Positions 18,674 through 27,890 of a DNA stretch of 64,000 bases are shown piece by piece. The notes under the pieces were generated by a model. It searched no databases. It was not told the DNA's origin and worked only from the letters and a program-made list of their open reading frames with translations. How positions within the stretch are numbered: position 1 is the first letter of the stretch; each line of letters begins with the position of its first letter. Made by a program: the position numbers and the translations under genes. The DNA lies in the NCBI GenBank assembly GCA_000169395.1, contig AAXZ01000008.1, positions 20,001 to 84,000 on the forward strand. The letters run 5' to 3'. Origin of the DNA: Rhodobacteraceae bacterium HTCC2150. GTDB taxonomy: Bacteria; Pseudomonadota; Alphaproteobacteria; Rhodobacterales; Rhodobacteraceae.

Positions 18674-18749
18674 ATATAATTAGACAGCGCCCCCTTATCA
18701 AAGAGGCCTTTCGCAGCACTAACAGCACAGAACAACAAGAGAGAAATCA

Positions 18750-19535
18750 ATGACCGATAGCCCCATCAAGACCCATCGCGAGGGTGCAATTCTGCTCGTC
18801 ACCCTTGATCGTCCCAAGGCAAATGCAATCGATCTGGCGACCAGCAAAATAATGGGTGACGTATTTGCAGATTTTCGCGATGATCCCGAACTTCGTGTGG
18901 CGATTATCACAGGCGGTGGCGACAAATTCTTTTGCCCGGGGTGGGATCTAAAGGCCGCCGCCGACGGCGATGCCGTTGACGGGGATTACGGGGTCGGTGG
19001 TTTTGGCGGTTTGCAAGAACTGCGTGAATTAAACAAACCTGTCATTGCCGCCGTGAACGGCATTTGTTGCGGTGGTGGCCTTGAATTTGCTCTTTCCGCT
19101 GACATTATTTTGGCCGCCGATCACGCGCAGTTTGCATTACCTGAAATCAGGTCCGGGACAATCGCGGATGCCGCCAGTGTCAAATTGCCCAAACGCATTC
19201 CTTATCATATTGCTATGGAACTTTTGCTGACCGGGCGTTGGTTTGATGCAAATGAAGCCGCCGGTTGGGGCATCGTCAATCATGTTCATACAAGTGACGA
19301 GTTGATGGAAAAAGCATGGGAAATGGCCCGTCTATTGGCGTCAGGCCCACCCCTTGTTTATGCGGCGATCAAAGAAGTGGTGCGCGATGCAGAGGACGCG
19401 AAATTCCAAGACGTGATGAACCGAATAACAAAACGTCAATTTGGAACCATCGATCGACTTTACGCATCCGAGGATCAGCTTGAGGGCGCGCGCGCCTTTG
19501 CTGAAAAACGCGATCCCGTTTGGAAGGGTAAGTGA
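18750..19535 (+). CDS. Enoyl-CoA hydratase/isomerase family (carnitinyl-CoA dehydratase-like)
   Basis: 261 residues, the usual crotonase length. Oxyanion-hole segments are visible: CPGWDLKAAADGD and KPVIAAVNGICCGGGLEFALSADIILAADHAQFALPEI. The CPGWDLK and GxxAD patterns resemble CaiD-type dehydratases more than beta-oxidation EchA, but specificity is not certain. The C-terminus DPVWKGK is also common in that group. It acts on CoA thioesters in the cytoplasm. Its TGA overlaps the GTG start of the following MFS gene (GTGA), indicating coupling with transport. Confidence 0.88.
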   Translation: MTDSPIKTHREGAILLVTLDRPKANAIDLATSKIMGDVFADFRDDPELRVAIITGGGDKFFCPGWDLKAAADGDAVDGDYGVGGFGGLQELRELNKPVIAAVNGICCGGGLEFALSADIILAADHAQFALPEIRSGTIADAASVKLPKRIPYHIAMELLLTGRWFDANEAAGWGIVNHVHTSDELMEKAWEMARLLASGPPLVYAAIKEVVRDAEDAKFQDVMNRITKRQFGTIDRLYASEDQLEGARAFAEKRDPVWKGK

Positions 19536-20692
19536 GCCGCAAGGCGGTATTTGCGCTTTTCTTTCTGGCCGTGTTTCAACAAGCGGGTGCCTATGGGCTG
19601 ACATTTCTACTACCTGATCTGTTTGCAACTTTTCGGGCTGACGAAAAAACCGTTGGCGCCATGCTTTTGATTACGGCAATCGCGACAATAATCACTGTTT
19701 ATTATGCAGGGCATTTGTCTGATCTATTTGGCCGTGTTCGAACGCTGGGATTTGGGTGTTTCTCCATCGCCGTGGCGCTTTTCTTATTCGGCAATGCCAG
19801 TAGCGTTGGCAATCAATTGATTGCGGCCAGTATTTTTCTGGGGTCAGGCTGGGGCATTACCTATTCATTGGCCCCCGTTGCCCTTACGGGCCTTGTTAAT
19901 CGGTCTGAACGCGTGCGTTACTTTGCTTTACTAAGCATATTTGTCATGGCTGGGTTTGGCTTGTCACCCGTGATGACAGCGCAATTGTTAAAATCGGGAT
20001 ATGATGTTTCAGATGCATTTTATGTAACAGCAACCCTAAGCGCACTCAGCGGCATCATTTTTCTTTTTTTGGTTAACCCAATACGGCAAATTGCGCTGAA
20101 ATCTGGAACAGAACCGCGCTCGAAATTAACCTTGTCTAACATGAGAACCGTCCTTTCAAGCCGCGCGATCCTACCGATCATTATGGTTTGTTTGGGCGCC
20201 AGTATTTTTGCGGGCATGAACAACTTCCAAACGGTATTCGCGCGATTGCGTGGATTGGACTATGCAGATTTCTTTCTTGCATACACCGTCACCGTTATAT
20301 TCTTCCGTATTATCCTTGCACGTTTCAAAGGCGGATCGCGGCCCTATTTAACCATTTCTGGCATGCAATATATCATGTGCGCCAGCATCGTTATCTTTTT
20401 GTTGATGGGCGACAGTGCGTTGCTTTATGTGCTTGTGGCAGTTCTGTTTGGCATTGGGTACGGCGCATCATATCCAATTCTTGTGGCGGTGGCAGCCGAT
20501 GATGCAAATGTGGATTTGGTGCCTCAAACGCTACAAATTTTTGCGCTTTCGTATTTCGTAGGGATTTTTGGTTTTCCATTAATCGCTGGTTGGATGATCG
20601 TCGACGTTAGCATTACGGCTATGCTTGTTTTGATCGCCGTTCTTGCGTTTATTGAAGCATCACTTGCCTTGATCCGAGCAACCGTTCGCTAG
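19532..20692 (+). CDS. MFS transporter
   Basis: 386 residues with about twelve hydrophobic segments. The loop between helices 2 and 3 carries the MFS signature as YAGHLSDLFGRVRTLG. It starts with a GTG overlapping the crotonase stop and ends convergently with the methyltransferase at 20689, the two stops sharing the palindrome CTAG. It probably moves the substrate or product of the aldolase/crotonase unit; the compound cannot be named from sequence. Confidence 0.88.
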   Translation: MSRKAVFALFFLAVFQQAGAYGLTFLLPDLFATFRADEKTVGAMLLITAIATIITVYYAGHLSDLFGRVRTLGFGCFSIAVALFLFGNASSVGNQLIAASIFLGSGWGITYSLAPVALTGLVNRSERVRYFALLSIFVMAGFGLSPVMTAQLLKSGYDVSDAFYVTATLSALSGIIFLFLVNPIRQIALKSGTEPRSKLTLSNMRTVLSSRAILPIIMVCLGASIFAGMNNFQTVFARLRGLDYADFFLAYTVTVIFFRIILARFKGGSRPYLTISGMQYIMCASIVIFLLMGDSALLYVLVAVLFGIGYGASYPILVAVAADDANVDLVPQTLQIFALSYFVGIFGFPLIAGWMIVDVSITAMLVLIAVLAFIEASLALIRATVR

Positions 20693-21318
20693 GCCACAAT
20701 AAATTGTGCAATCAATGCCTTGTCATCAGCGTGATCACCGGTGGCACCATTCGCATAAATTCGCGTCTCTGTAAGGCTTAGCCCCTTTATCTGGCCTTTC
20801 AATTGATCAAACGCCAACCCGAAATCCGCATTTTGATAATGCTGGGCATTGATAGCAACTGTAACAAGCGCCCCATGGGCAGCAATACGAAGAATTTCAT
20901 CAAACGCCTCTGGCCCGATGTGCCCCATAGTGAAAGTGCCGGAACTTACAATTCCGTCATATTTTCTGTCAGGAATCGATGGATTTCTTTCCAAAATATT
21001 ACCTTGAATCAAATCGCGATACACGGCTTTGTTTTCGGCCTCATCCAACATTTCACCACTTAGGTCAAAGGCATCAATTGGCACCACACCAAGACTTGCA
21101 AGCGATTGCCCCACAAGACCTGTCCCTGCCCCCACGTCCAATACAGGGCCACGCCCGCCAGCGGCTTCAAATGCTGATGCAACAATTTGCGGAAGCCGAA
21201 AGCCATGTGCCTGAGCAAACGTTTGATCATACGTTTTTGCCCATTCGCGGTATAGACGCCGATTGTCATCGGGTGTCTTTAGATCATAGGCACCATCAAG
21301 ATTTGGTTTATCAGGCAT
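20689..21318 (-). CDS. Class I SAM-dependent methyltransferase
   Basis: 209 residues. SAM-binding motif I is VLDVGAGTGLVGQSLASLG, an acidic residue follows at the end of strand 2 (PIDAFDLSGEMLDEA), and motif III-like YDGIVSSGTFTMGHIGPEAFDEILRI comes after. The N-terminal TPDDNRRLYREWAKTYDQTFAQAHGF is found in small-molecule methyltransferases of this group. It is probably cytoplasmic with an unknown acceptor. It converges with the MFS gene, overlapping it by 4 bases at the 3' ends. Confidence 0.87.
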   Translation of the reverse strand: MPDKPNLDGAYDLKTPDDNRRLYREWAKTYDQTFAQAHGFRLPQIVASAFEAAGGRGPVLDVGAGTGLVGQSLASLGVVPIDAFDLSGEMLDEAENKAVYRDLIQGNILERNPSIPDRKYDGIVSSGTFTMGHIGPEAFDEILRIAAHGALVTVAINAQHYQNADFGLAFDQLKGQIKGLSLTETRIYANGATGDHADDKALIAQFIVA

Positions 21319-21421
21319 GTTTGGTTCCCTTGCTTAAGCAAAGAAAACGCTGAACAGGCTATACAGTCAAGGGCGCAGACGATTGCCCGCACCCTTAAAG
21401 ATTTTCAAAAAGACGCGTGAA

Positions 21422-21736
21422 TTATAGCTCGATGCATTCGCACACTTCGATGGAACCTGTTGGATCCTCATTAATTGGGCACCCAGCCGCCAGTTTACAG
21501 GCCGCGTCCATACTGTCTGCCTTTACAATGGTGTAACCTGAAATCGGGTTTGATCCGCCGTTGTCAGCAATACCGTTACCATTGACAGTTTTCGACATGC
21601 CACATGGCGCACCACCATCCACAAGAGATGCCTCAATCGCCCCCATCCAAGCACCCCATTTTGCCATAACGGCGGCTTCGTCTTCGGGCGTGCGCGGTGT
21701 TGTCCCGCCATGATATGCGAATATGGAATTGGCCAT
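21422..21736 (-). CDS. YCII-related (dimeric alpha-beta barrel) protein
   Basis: 104 residues. The pattern MAKWGAWMGAIEASLVDGG, followed by a middle strand and SGYTIVKADSMDAACKLAAGCPINEDPTGSIEVCECIEL, is that of YCII/DGPF-type proteins, which form dimeric alpha-beta barrels. It lies 22 bases after an SRPBCC gene that itself overlaps an ArsR regulator. ArsR, SRPBCC and YCII/DGPF proteins often occur together in bacteria, and the biochemical role of the set is not established. Confidence 0.8.
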   Translation of the reverse strand: MANSIFAYHGGTTPRTPEDEAAVMAKWGAWMGAIEASLVDGGAPCGMSKTVNGNGIADNGGSNPISGYTIVKADSMDAACKLAAGCPINEDPTGSIEVCECIEL

Positions 21737-21758
21737 TTAGAAATTCCTTTGAATGAAT

Positions 21759-22190
21759 TTATTTTGCCATGCGTTCAAGTTTAACGAAGGATGATGACCA
21801 ACCAACATTGTGATTATCTGCACTTTCCTGATCCACCAACCCAGTGTGAACTAGACGAAATTCCGTGCCACCTTTGTTGTCACTTTTCACTTCAATTCGA
21901 ACAATGCTGTTCCCACCACGTTCATCCTGCTCATCATGCCAACCCCAAGTAAATTCAACACTGTCTGGCGGTGATACATCTGTCACCTCGCCAGACACTT
22001 TGTATTTTTGACCATCTGCATTCATCATCGTCGCGCGCCAAGCACCAGTTTTTGTGAGGTCCAATTGATGATCAGCCACGGTCATACCCTCGGGGCCAAA
22101 CCAATCGGTCAGGTGTTTTTCTTGTGTTACAAAGGCAAATACGGTTGCAGGGTCAGCAGGGAAGTTTCGGGAAATTACAAGATCAGTCAT
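21759..22190 (-). CDS. SRPBCC/AHSA1-family protein
   Basis: 143 residues starting at the ATG that overlaps the ArsR stop (ATGA). The START-like fold of the AHSA1 group is visible: ISRNFPADPATVFAFVTQEKHLTDWFGPEGM at the N-terminus, VEFTWGWHDEQDERGGNSIVRIEV in the middle, and TEFRLVHTGLVDQESADNHNVGWSSSFVKLERM at the end. These proteins have a hydrophobic ligand pocket; the ligand here is unknown. A longer frame upstream lies inside the ArsR gene and is rejected. Confidence 0.87.
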   Translation of the reverse strand: MTDLVISRNFPADPATVFAFVTQEKHLTDWFGPEGMTVADHQLDLTKTGAWRATMMNADGQKYKVSGEVTDVSPPDSVEFTWGWHDEQDERGGNSIVRIEVKSDNKGGTEFRLVHTGLVDQESADNHNVGWSSSFVKLERMAK

Positions 22191-22513
22191 TTGCGTGTCG
22201 TTTCTTTCATAAGGGCTGCATGCAGCCGGTTCATCGAGGACTCCCAGAATTCGCGATGGCTCATTGTCCAAGCGCTGATGCCTTGGATGGCTTCAGGCGA
22301 TACGCGGTAAAAACGTTTTTGGGCCGCTGTTCGTTGGTGAATGACGCCCGCGTTGCGCAACACCTTTAGATGACGCGAAATGGCTGGTGCCGATATTTCT
22401 GCCGTGGATTGCAGGTCGCCCGCCGATTTTTCGCCCTCAGTCAAAAGTCGTTCAACGATGGCAAACCGAGTAGGATCAGAGAGTGCCGCGAATGCTTGAG
22501 TAATTTGTGTCAT
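22187..22513 (-). CDS. ArsR-family winged-helix regulator
   Basis: 108 residues. The winged helix-turn-helix is clear: AFAALSDPTRFAIVERLLTEGEKSAGDLQ, then the recognition helix ISAPAISRHLKVLRNAGVIHQRTAAQKRFYRVSPEAI. I see no metal-binding CxC in the recognition helix, so it is probably not a metal sensor but one of the ArsR proteins paired with AHSA1 genes. It heads the ArsR-SRPBCC-YCII operon and likely represses it. Confidence 0.9.
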   Translation of the reverse strand: MTQITQAFAALSDPTRFAIVERLLTEGEKSAGDLQSTAEISAPAISRHLKVLRNAGVIHQRTAAQKRFYRVSPEAIQGISAWTMSHREFWESSMNRLHAALMKETTRK

Positions 22514-22608
22514 GGTATATAAATAACAATTTTGTTAATTAACACAAGTGCTAAATAATAACTTTAATTTCGCTTGCATATTTCCCTCTGGAACCGCATC
22601 TAAGGCAC

Positions 22609-23472
22609 ATGAAAAACAAGCTTTTTACCTTTGGTCATGGATACAGCGCCCATGCGCTGGCGCAGATTTTACCAAGTGATTGGGCCAAGGTCGGCACAAC
22701 ACGCAGCCAGGAACGTGCCGTTGTTCTGGTCACGCGGGGAATCACGCCTGAAATCTGGCCCAACAAGATGTCAAAGATTGATCTGCAAGATACCACGCAT
22801 CTGTTGTTATCTATTGCACCTAATGAAAATGGTGATCCCGTTTATAACGAATTAGCCGATGAGATTGCGGCGATGCCAAATCTTAAATGGCTTGGATATC
22901 TTTCAACAACTGGCGTTTATGGCGATCATCAGGGTGGGTGGGTCGATGAAAATACACCGCTAACACCCGCTACCAAACGCGGCAGAATGCGCGTTTTGGC
23001 CGAAGGGCAGTGGCAAGAGCTGGCGAGTAAACACGACTTACCTTTGCATATCTTTCGCATCGCCGGCATCTATGGCCCAGGTCGCGGACCATTTGCCAAG
23101 GTCCGTTCTGGCACCGCACGAAGGATCATCAAAGAAAACCAAGTGTTTTCCCGTATTCATGTGAAAGACATAGCGCAGATTCTGGCAGCGTCGATAGACA
23201 AGCCCAACCCTGGCGGCATTTACAATCTTTGCGATGACTTGGCTGCACCGCCACAGGATGTCATTGCTTTCGCGGCGCAACTGCTGAACCTGCCAATTCC
23301 AGAGGATACACCTTTTGAAACTGCGGAGCTAACAGATATGGCGCGGAGTTTTTATTCAGAATCTAAAAGGGTTCGCAACGATAAGATCAAAAACGAACTT
23401 GGTGTGCGCCTCATTCATCCTGACTATCGCGCTGGCTTATTGTCGATGATTAAAGCGGCAGGATCGGCATAG
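22609..23472 (+). CDS. NAD(P)-dependent epimerase/dehydratase-like protein (YeeZ type)
   Basis: 287 residues. The N-terminus KLFTFGHGYSAHALAQIL is a Rossmann beta-alpha-beta in the divergent GxGYSA form of YeeZ-like extended SDRs. LGYLSTTGVYGDHQGGWVDENTPLTP, RIAGIYGPGRGPF and RIHVKDIAQILAASIDKPNPGGIYNLCDD follow in the order seen in sugar epimerases. The active-site tyrosine is in TGVYGD, as YGDHQ rather than a strict YxxxK. No substrate is inferred. It is transcribed divergently from the ArsR operon and overlaps the small gene at 23450 tail to tail. Confidence 0.83.
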   Translation: MKNKLFTFGHGYSAHALAQILPSDWAKVGTTRSQERAVVLVTRGITPEIWPNKMSKIDLQDTTHLLLSIAPNENGDPVYNELADEIAAMPNLKWLGYLSTTGVYGDHQGGWVDENTPLTPATKRGRMRVLAEGQWQELASKHDLPLHIFRIAGIYGPGRGPFAKVRSGTARRIIKENQVFSRIHVKDIAQILAASIDKPNPGGIYNLCDDLAAPPQDVIAFAAQLLNLPIPEDTPFETAELTDMARSFYSESKRVRNDKIKNELGVRLIHPDYRAGLLSMIKAAGSA

Positions 23473-23671
23473 CGGCACCTTTGGGCCCACTTGCGCCAAT
23501 TATCAATAAAACAAAAAATGCCCCGAGCCAAAACCCGCCACGGCTGGATGTTGTCACCTCAACTTCGCTTGGGCTCATCACGGGTACAACAATTGGATCG
23601 GACAATCCGCCTGCCGAAAGTGGGTTTATGGAAAAAAGCGAAATAGTCGCCGCAAGAAGGCTTAGCTTCAT
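23450..23671 (-). CDS. Small exported protein, paralogue of 23812-24006
   Basis: 73 residues from an ATG with AAGGA about 10 bases upstream. A signal peptide (MKLSLLAATISLFSINPLSAGG) is followed by LSDPIVVPVMSPSEVEVTTSS, then a glycine- and phenylalanine-rich hydrophobic segment (GGFWLGAFFVLLIIGASG) that could span the membrane. The DPIVVPVMS..EVE motif is shared with the neighbouring small protein, so the two are related. No known family is recognised. It overlaps the end of the epimerase-like gene by 23 bases. Confidence 0.65.
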   Translation of the reverse strand: MKLSLLAATISLFSINPLSAGGLSDPIVVPVMSPSEVEVTTSSRGGFWLGAFFVLLIIGASGPKGAAMPILPL

Positions 23672-23811
23672 TCTTTTTAAGTCCTTCAAATTCATCACAA
23701 AGATGAACAACTTTTTGTCTTATGGCCAATTTGTACCGGCCATACCTCACAAACGGCGAACAAGTGAAAGTTTTTGTAGTTTTTTAACGCTAGATCACGG
23801 CAGTGCTGAAT

Positions 23812-24006
23812 CTAGTTCGTAAGGGCAATCGCTACAAAGAATGTCCACAAAAACAAACCAGCTAATCCATCTGAATCGACACTGGTGTTTGATTCAACCT
23901 CTGTTGCACTCATAACAGGAACAACAATCGGATCAGTTGGACCTGAAGCCCATGTTGCAGTCAATGAACCAAGAACAATTGAAGCGGCAAGAATAAACGG
24001 TTTCAT
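23812..24006 (-). CDS. Small exported protein, paralogue of 23450-23671
   Basis: 64 residues from an ATG with GGGGGA five bases upstream. A signal peptide (MKPFILAASIVLGSLTATWAS) precedes GPTDPIVVPVMSATEVESNTS and a C-terminal hydrophobic segment (GLAGLFLWTFFVAIALTN). The layout is the same as in the neighbour: exported leader, conserved DPIVVPVM motif, putative anchor. The 140-base gap between the two genes holds no other reading frame I would support. Function unknown. Confidence 0.62.
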   Translation of the reverse strand: MKPFILAASIVLGSLTATWASGPTDPIVVPVMSATEVESNTSVDSDGLAGLFLWTFFVAIALTN

Positions 24007-24120
24007 ACGTTCCCCCAAACAAAAAAATCGAGGAAACATTGCCTTTATTGGGCATTCAAGTCAAGCGACTGGCGTGGGTAAAACTACACTATTTGTCCAT
24101 AAATTGTGGATAAGTTGATG

Positions 24121-24771
24121 TCATCTACGAAATGTGCGCCCAATTACCCAATTGGCGGCAAAACCTATGGCCAGCATCAACAGCGCGACAACTCCATTCG
24201 TCACATAGAACATCAAGCGATCATCAAGCGTCAAATTGTTTAAAAACGGATAAGGCAAACCTGACGTCACACGACCTGCAGGGGCATCATTGAAACGCTG
24301 AACAAACAACTCAATCCAAAGCGCATAGACAATGATCAGGCCAATCAAATACGCAAATGGTCGAACAAATACACGAAACGCACCCAGAATGAACAAGGCG
24401 TCAATCCACTGCAATAACGGGCCAAGTAGATGCAAATAATACTGTTGAAACCACGGGCTAGGCTCGCCACGACTACTGACGGAACTAGGGTCATCAAAAT
24501 ATAGGCGCCAGTATAGCAAAACGACCATGCCCGATATAACACAGGCGGCAGAAATTAAAGCCAGATGTTCATTCGTACTTTGCCCCATTGATAATCGCAG
24601 CATCAACACTGAGGTAAGAACAATTCCAGACAGCCCCCAAATCGTCAGAAATCGGAACTGCCATCCAAACATCGTTCTATCGGTATCGATGAATTGGTAA
24701 ATGAAATATCCGATGGCAAGAACCAAAACTATTTGTCTAAAATGCAAAACACCACGTGCTTGTAACGGCAT
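24121..24771 (-). CDS. Integral membrane protein, AIG1/FAR-17a (Pr6Pr)-like
   Basis: 216 residues with about six membrane segments, starting at an ATG preceded by GGGAG 7 bases upstream. The C-terminal half has RVTSGLPYPFLNNLTLDDR, resembling the YPYPFLxx motif of the FAR-17a/AIG1-like and Pr6Pr membrane families, some of which hydrolyse fatty acid esters of hydroxy fatty acids in animals. The family assignment is tentative because only this motif and the helix count support it. Role unknown. Confidence 0.6.
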   Translation of the reverse strand: MPLQARGVLHFRQIVLVLAIGYFIYQFIDTDRTMFGWQFRFLTIWGLSGIVLTSVLMLRLSMGQSTNEHLALISAACVISGMVVLLYWRLYFDDPSSVSSRGEPSPWFQQYYLHLLGPLLQWIDALFILGAFRVFVRPFAYLIGLIIVYALWIELFVQRFNDAPAGRVTSGLPYPFLNNLTLDDRLMFYVTNGVVALLMLAIGFAANWVIGRTFRR

Positions 24772-24832
24772 AAAATTCTCCCTTTGAATGAAGAATATCA
24801 TTCAAACCGATAACGTCTAGGAAAACGTGAGG

Positions 24833-26773
24833 TTAAGCGCTTTTCGCGCCGATCGACGTTACACCCAAAACATCCAAAACCTTGGCCTCAATGTCAGCGG
24901 CATTCATCTTGGCATCATCATACATATCTTTGGGGTTGGCATGATCAATGAATGTATCCGGCAACACCATTGAGCGGAATCTTAAGCCGTTATCAAAAAC
25001 GCCTTCATCCGCCAACAATTGCGCGACATGGCTGCCAAAGCCGCCAACGACACCCTCTTCAATCGTGATTAACGCCTCGTGGTTGGCTGCCAAATCCAGA
25101 ATCATCTCACGATCAAGCGGTTTAGCAAATCGCGCATCAGCAATCGTTGGGCTTATCCCGCGGGCTGACAACGCTTCCACTGCTTTTTGCACCTCTGACA
25201 GTCGCGTCCCGAACGACAGGATCGCCACCCGCGCGCCTTTGGCAATCATCCGGCCCTTGCCAATTTCAATCGGCTCGCCGCGTTCAGGCAAGGTCACACC
25301 AACGCCCTCGCCCCGTGGGAAACGAAAAGCAATAGGTCCATCATCATATGCGGTTGCCGTGGCAACCATGTGCACCAATTCTGCCTCATCAGCCGCGGCC
25401 ATGACCACGAAGTCCGGCAAGTTTGCCAAAAACCCAATATCAAAAGCACCCGCATGTGTTGCCCCATCGGCGCCGACCAAACCAGCGCGATCAATGGCAA
25501 AACGAACAGGCAGTCGCTGAATAGCAACATCATGCACAACCTGATCATATCCACGTTGCAGGAATGTTGAATAAAGCGCGCAAAACGGCTTCATCCCACC
25601 TGCGGCTTGGGCCGCGGCAAAGGTGACGGCATGCTGTTCTGCAATACCCACGTCAAAACACCGCTTTGGAAATTTTTCCGCAAACAGGTTCAAACCTGTT
25701 CCATCAGGCATAGCAGCAGTGATTGCCGTGATTTTGTCATCACGACTGGCTTCATCCATCAACGCCTTTGCAAATACGCCGGTATATGATGGTGCGTTGC
25801 TGGGTGTCTTTTTCTGTTTACCCGTCACCACATCAAATTTTGAAACACCATGGCCCTTGTCACGCGCGGCTTCTGCCGGCGCATAACCTTTACCTTTTTG
25901 CGTAATGACGTGAATTAAGATCGGTCCGGTCGCCCGTGTTTTTACAGTGCGCAGCACCGGCAACAGCTGATCAAGATCGTGACCGTCGATTGGACCTAGA
26001 TAGGAAAAGCCCAGCTCTTCGAACAAAGTGCCACCAACGGTCATGCCCTTAAGCATTTCCTTGGCACGGCGCGCCCCTTCTTGGAAGGGTTCAGGCAGCA
26101 GGGAAACAGCGCCTTTAGCAGCGGCCTTCAATTCTTGAAACGGATCGCCTGCGTATAAACGTGAAAGATAGCTGGACATTGCACCAACAGGCGGGGCAAT
26201 CGACATTTCATTGTCATTCAGAATAACAAACAACCGCTTTCCCAAATGGCCCGCGTTGTTCATCGCCTCATATGCCTGCCCCGCAGACATTGCGCCATCA
26301 CCAATGACCGCGATTGCGTCGCCGATGCCATGTTCGGGTGCACCACCCAAGTCGCGTGCAGTAGCAAAACCAAGTGCTGCAGAAATAGACGTACTGGAAT
26401 GCGCGGCACCAAAAGGATCAAACGGGCTTTCGCTGCGTTTTGTAAAACCACTTAAACCACCTTGTTGGCGAAGCGTGCGAATACGATCACGGCGACCTGT
26501 CAAGATTTTATGCGGATAACACTGATGGCTAACGTCCCAAATAAGACGATCCTTTGGTGTGTCAAAAATCGCGTGCAAAGCAACCGTCAGTTCAACAACC
26601 CCAAGCCCAGCGCCCAGGTGCCCACCCGTTTGGGAAACGGCAGATATCGTTTCCGCTCGGAGCTCATCTGCCAGTGTCCGAAGTTCGGGATCAGACAAGC
26701 CTTTCATATCAGCGGGGACATTTACCCGATCAAGCGTTGGGGTCTGTGGCATTGTCTGTGTATTATCTGACAT
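24833..26773 (-). CDS. dxs: 1-deoxy-D-xylulose-5-phosphate synthase
   Basis: 646 residues, full length. The thiamine diphosphate site is in [24 protein letters not shown] with [33 protein letters not shown] and [20 protein letters not shown] appear at the N-terminus, and the pyrimidine-binding domain includes [44 protein letters not shown]. It condenses pyruvate and glyceraldehyde 3-phosphate, the first step of the MEP isoprenoid route. It lies 9 bases after ispA in the order xseB-ispA-dxs, common in proteobacteria, so precursor and prenyl chain synthesis are co-expressed. Confidence 0.97.
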   Translation of the reverse strand: MSDNTQTMPQTPTLDRVNVPADMKGLSDPELRTLADELRAETISAVSQTGGHLGAGLGVVELTVALHAIFDTPKDRLIWDVSHQCYPHKILTGRRDRIRTLRQQGGLSGFTKRSESPFDPFGAAHSSTSISAALGFATARDLGGAPEHGIGDAIAVIGDGAMSAGQAYEAMNNAGHLGKRLFVILNDNEMSIAPPVGAMSSYLSRLYAGDPFQELKAAAKGAVSLLPEPFQEGARRAKEMLKGMTVGGTLFEELGFSYLGPIDGHDLDQLLPVLRTVKTRATGPILIHVITQKGKGYAPAEAARDKGHGVSKFDVVTGKQKKTPSNAPSYTGVFAKALMDEASRDDKITAITAAMPDGTGLNLFAEKFPKRCFDVGIAEQHAVTFAAAQAAGGMKPFCALYSTFLQRGYDQVVHDVAIQRLPVRFAIDRAGLVGADGATHAGAFDIGFLANLPDFVVMAAADEAELVHMVATATAYDDGPIAFRFPRGEGVGVTLPERGEPIEIGKGRMIAKGARVAILSFGTRLSEVQKAVEALSARGISPTIADARFAKPLDREMILDLAANHEALITIEEGVVGGFGSHVAQLLADEGVFDNGLRFRSMVLPDTFIDHANPKDMYDDAKMNAADIEAKVLDVLGVTSIGAKSA

Positions 26774-26782
26774 CGTAAAAAC

Positions 26783-27646
26783 CTAGCTTTCGCGGTCTAT
26801 AACAAAACGCGCGGTCTGGCGTAACACGTCTGCACTTGATCCGTAAGGGGCAAGCGCATCCTCGGCTTGTGTCACAAGTTCACGCGCACGCGCCTTTGCA
26901 CCATCTAATCCTAGCAACGAAACGAACGTGGCTTTCCCTGCAGCGGCGTCTTTTTGCAGTTTTTTCCCAGCTTTCGCGGCGTCACCTTCTATATCCAGAA
27001 TGTCATCTGCAATTTGAAAAGCAAGGCCCAGCGCCGTGGCGTAATCGCACATCGGTGTCGGATCGTCACCTGCTAAAATTGGTCCTGCCTCGGCAGACCA
27101 ACGAATCAATGCGCCAGTTTTGTTCGCTTGAAGCAATGTAATCGCATTCAAATCCAATGGTGTTTCGGCTGTCTCAGCCGCAATATCCATGGCCTGACCC
27201 AAAACCATTCCTGCCGCACCACTGGCAACGGCCATTCCTTTGATCAACGAAATTTGTCGATCCGCTGAAACCGGCGTATCGGCCAAAAGATCAAAGGCCA
27301 GCGTTTGCAGGGCATCACCTGCAAGAACAGCGGTGGCATAATCCCATTTTACGTGAACGGTTGGTTGTCCGCGTCTTAGATCGTCGTCATCCATACAAGG
27401 TAAATCATCGTGAACCAGCGAATAGGCATGCAACGCCTCGACCGCTGCCGCAGCGTTTAGCGCATCATTCGCCGCAACCCCATGTAAGCTAGCGCCCTCA
27501 AGAACCAGAAACCCGCGCAATCGTTTGCCGCCAGTCACCGCATGCGCCATGGCCGCGGCAACAGGAAAATCGCCAAAATCAGCAATCACGGCATCTAGGC
27601 GGGCCTGCACTAAAGTGGCCGCATCTGACAATCGTTTTTGAAACAT
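26783..27646 (-). CDS. ispA: Farnesyl/geranylgeranyl diphosphate synthase
   Basis: 287 residues. Both aspartate-rich Mg2+ sites are present: LVHDDLPCMDDDDLRRGQPT and FQIADDILDIEGD. GGKRLRGFLVLE binds the isopentenyl diphosphate. It elongates C5 units to C15 (or longer) prenyl diphosphates for quinones, undecaprenyl carriers and carotenoids. Chain length cannot be fixed from sequence by eye, so the gene name is by position and family. It is one base from xseB and nine from dxs. Confidence 0.94.
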   Translation of the reverse strand: MFQKRLSDAATLVQARLDAVIADFGDFPVAAAMAHAVTGGKRLRGFLVLEGASLHGVAANDALNAAAAVEALHAYSLVHDDLPCMDDDDLRRGQPTVHVKWDYATAVLAGDALQTLAFDLLADTPVSADRQISLIKGMAVASGAAGMVLGQAMDIAAETAETPLDLNAITLLQANKTGALIRWSAEAGPILAGDDPTPMCDYATALGLAFQIADDILDIEGDAAKAGKKLQKDAAAGKATFVSLLGLDGAKARARELVTQAEDALAPYGSSADVLRQTARFVIDRES

Positions 27647-27647
27647 T

Positions 27648-27890
27648 TTACAAGCCTTCGGCGGGCTTTGTACCTATTGGATTTCCGGCCTCATCCAAGG
27701 TGATTGCCGCAACTTTTTCCTCGGCTTCTTTTAACTTTTGATCGCACCGCGCCTTTAGGGCCGCACCACGCTCATAAAGCTTAATCGACTCATCAAGCGC
27801 CACTTCACCGCGTTCAAGGCGTTCTACAACACCCTGTAATTCAGCCATCGCTGTTTCAAAGTTCATTTCTTCAATCGGGCTGTCGCTCAT
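27648..27890 (-). CDS. xseB: Exodeoxyribonuclease VII small subunit
   Basis: 80 residues, typical for XseB. The conserved core FETAMAELQGVVERLERGEVALDESIKLYERGAALKARCDQKLKEAEEKV is a two-helix coil that binds the large subunit XseA; the complex degrades single-stranded DNA. Its ATG overlaps the stop of the preceding histone-deacetylase-like gene by 4 bases. The large subunit gene is not in the window. Confidence 0.95.
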   Translation of the reverse strand: MSDSPIEEMNFETAMAELQGVVERLERGEVALDESIKLYERGAALKARCDQKLKEAEEKVAAITLDEAGNPIGTKPAEGL

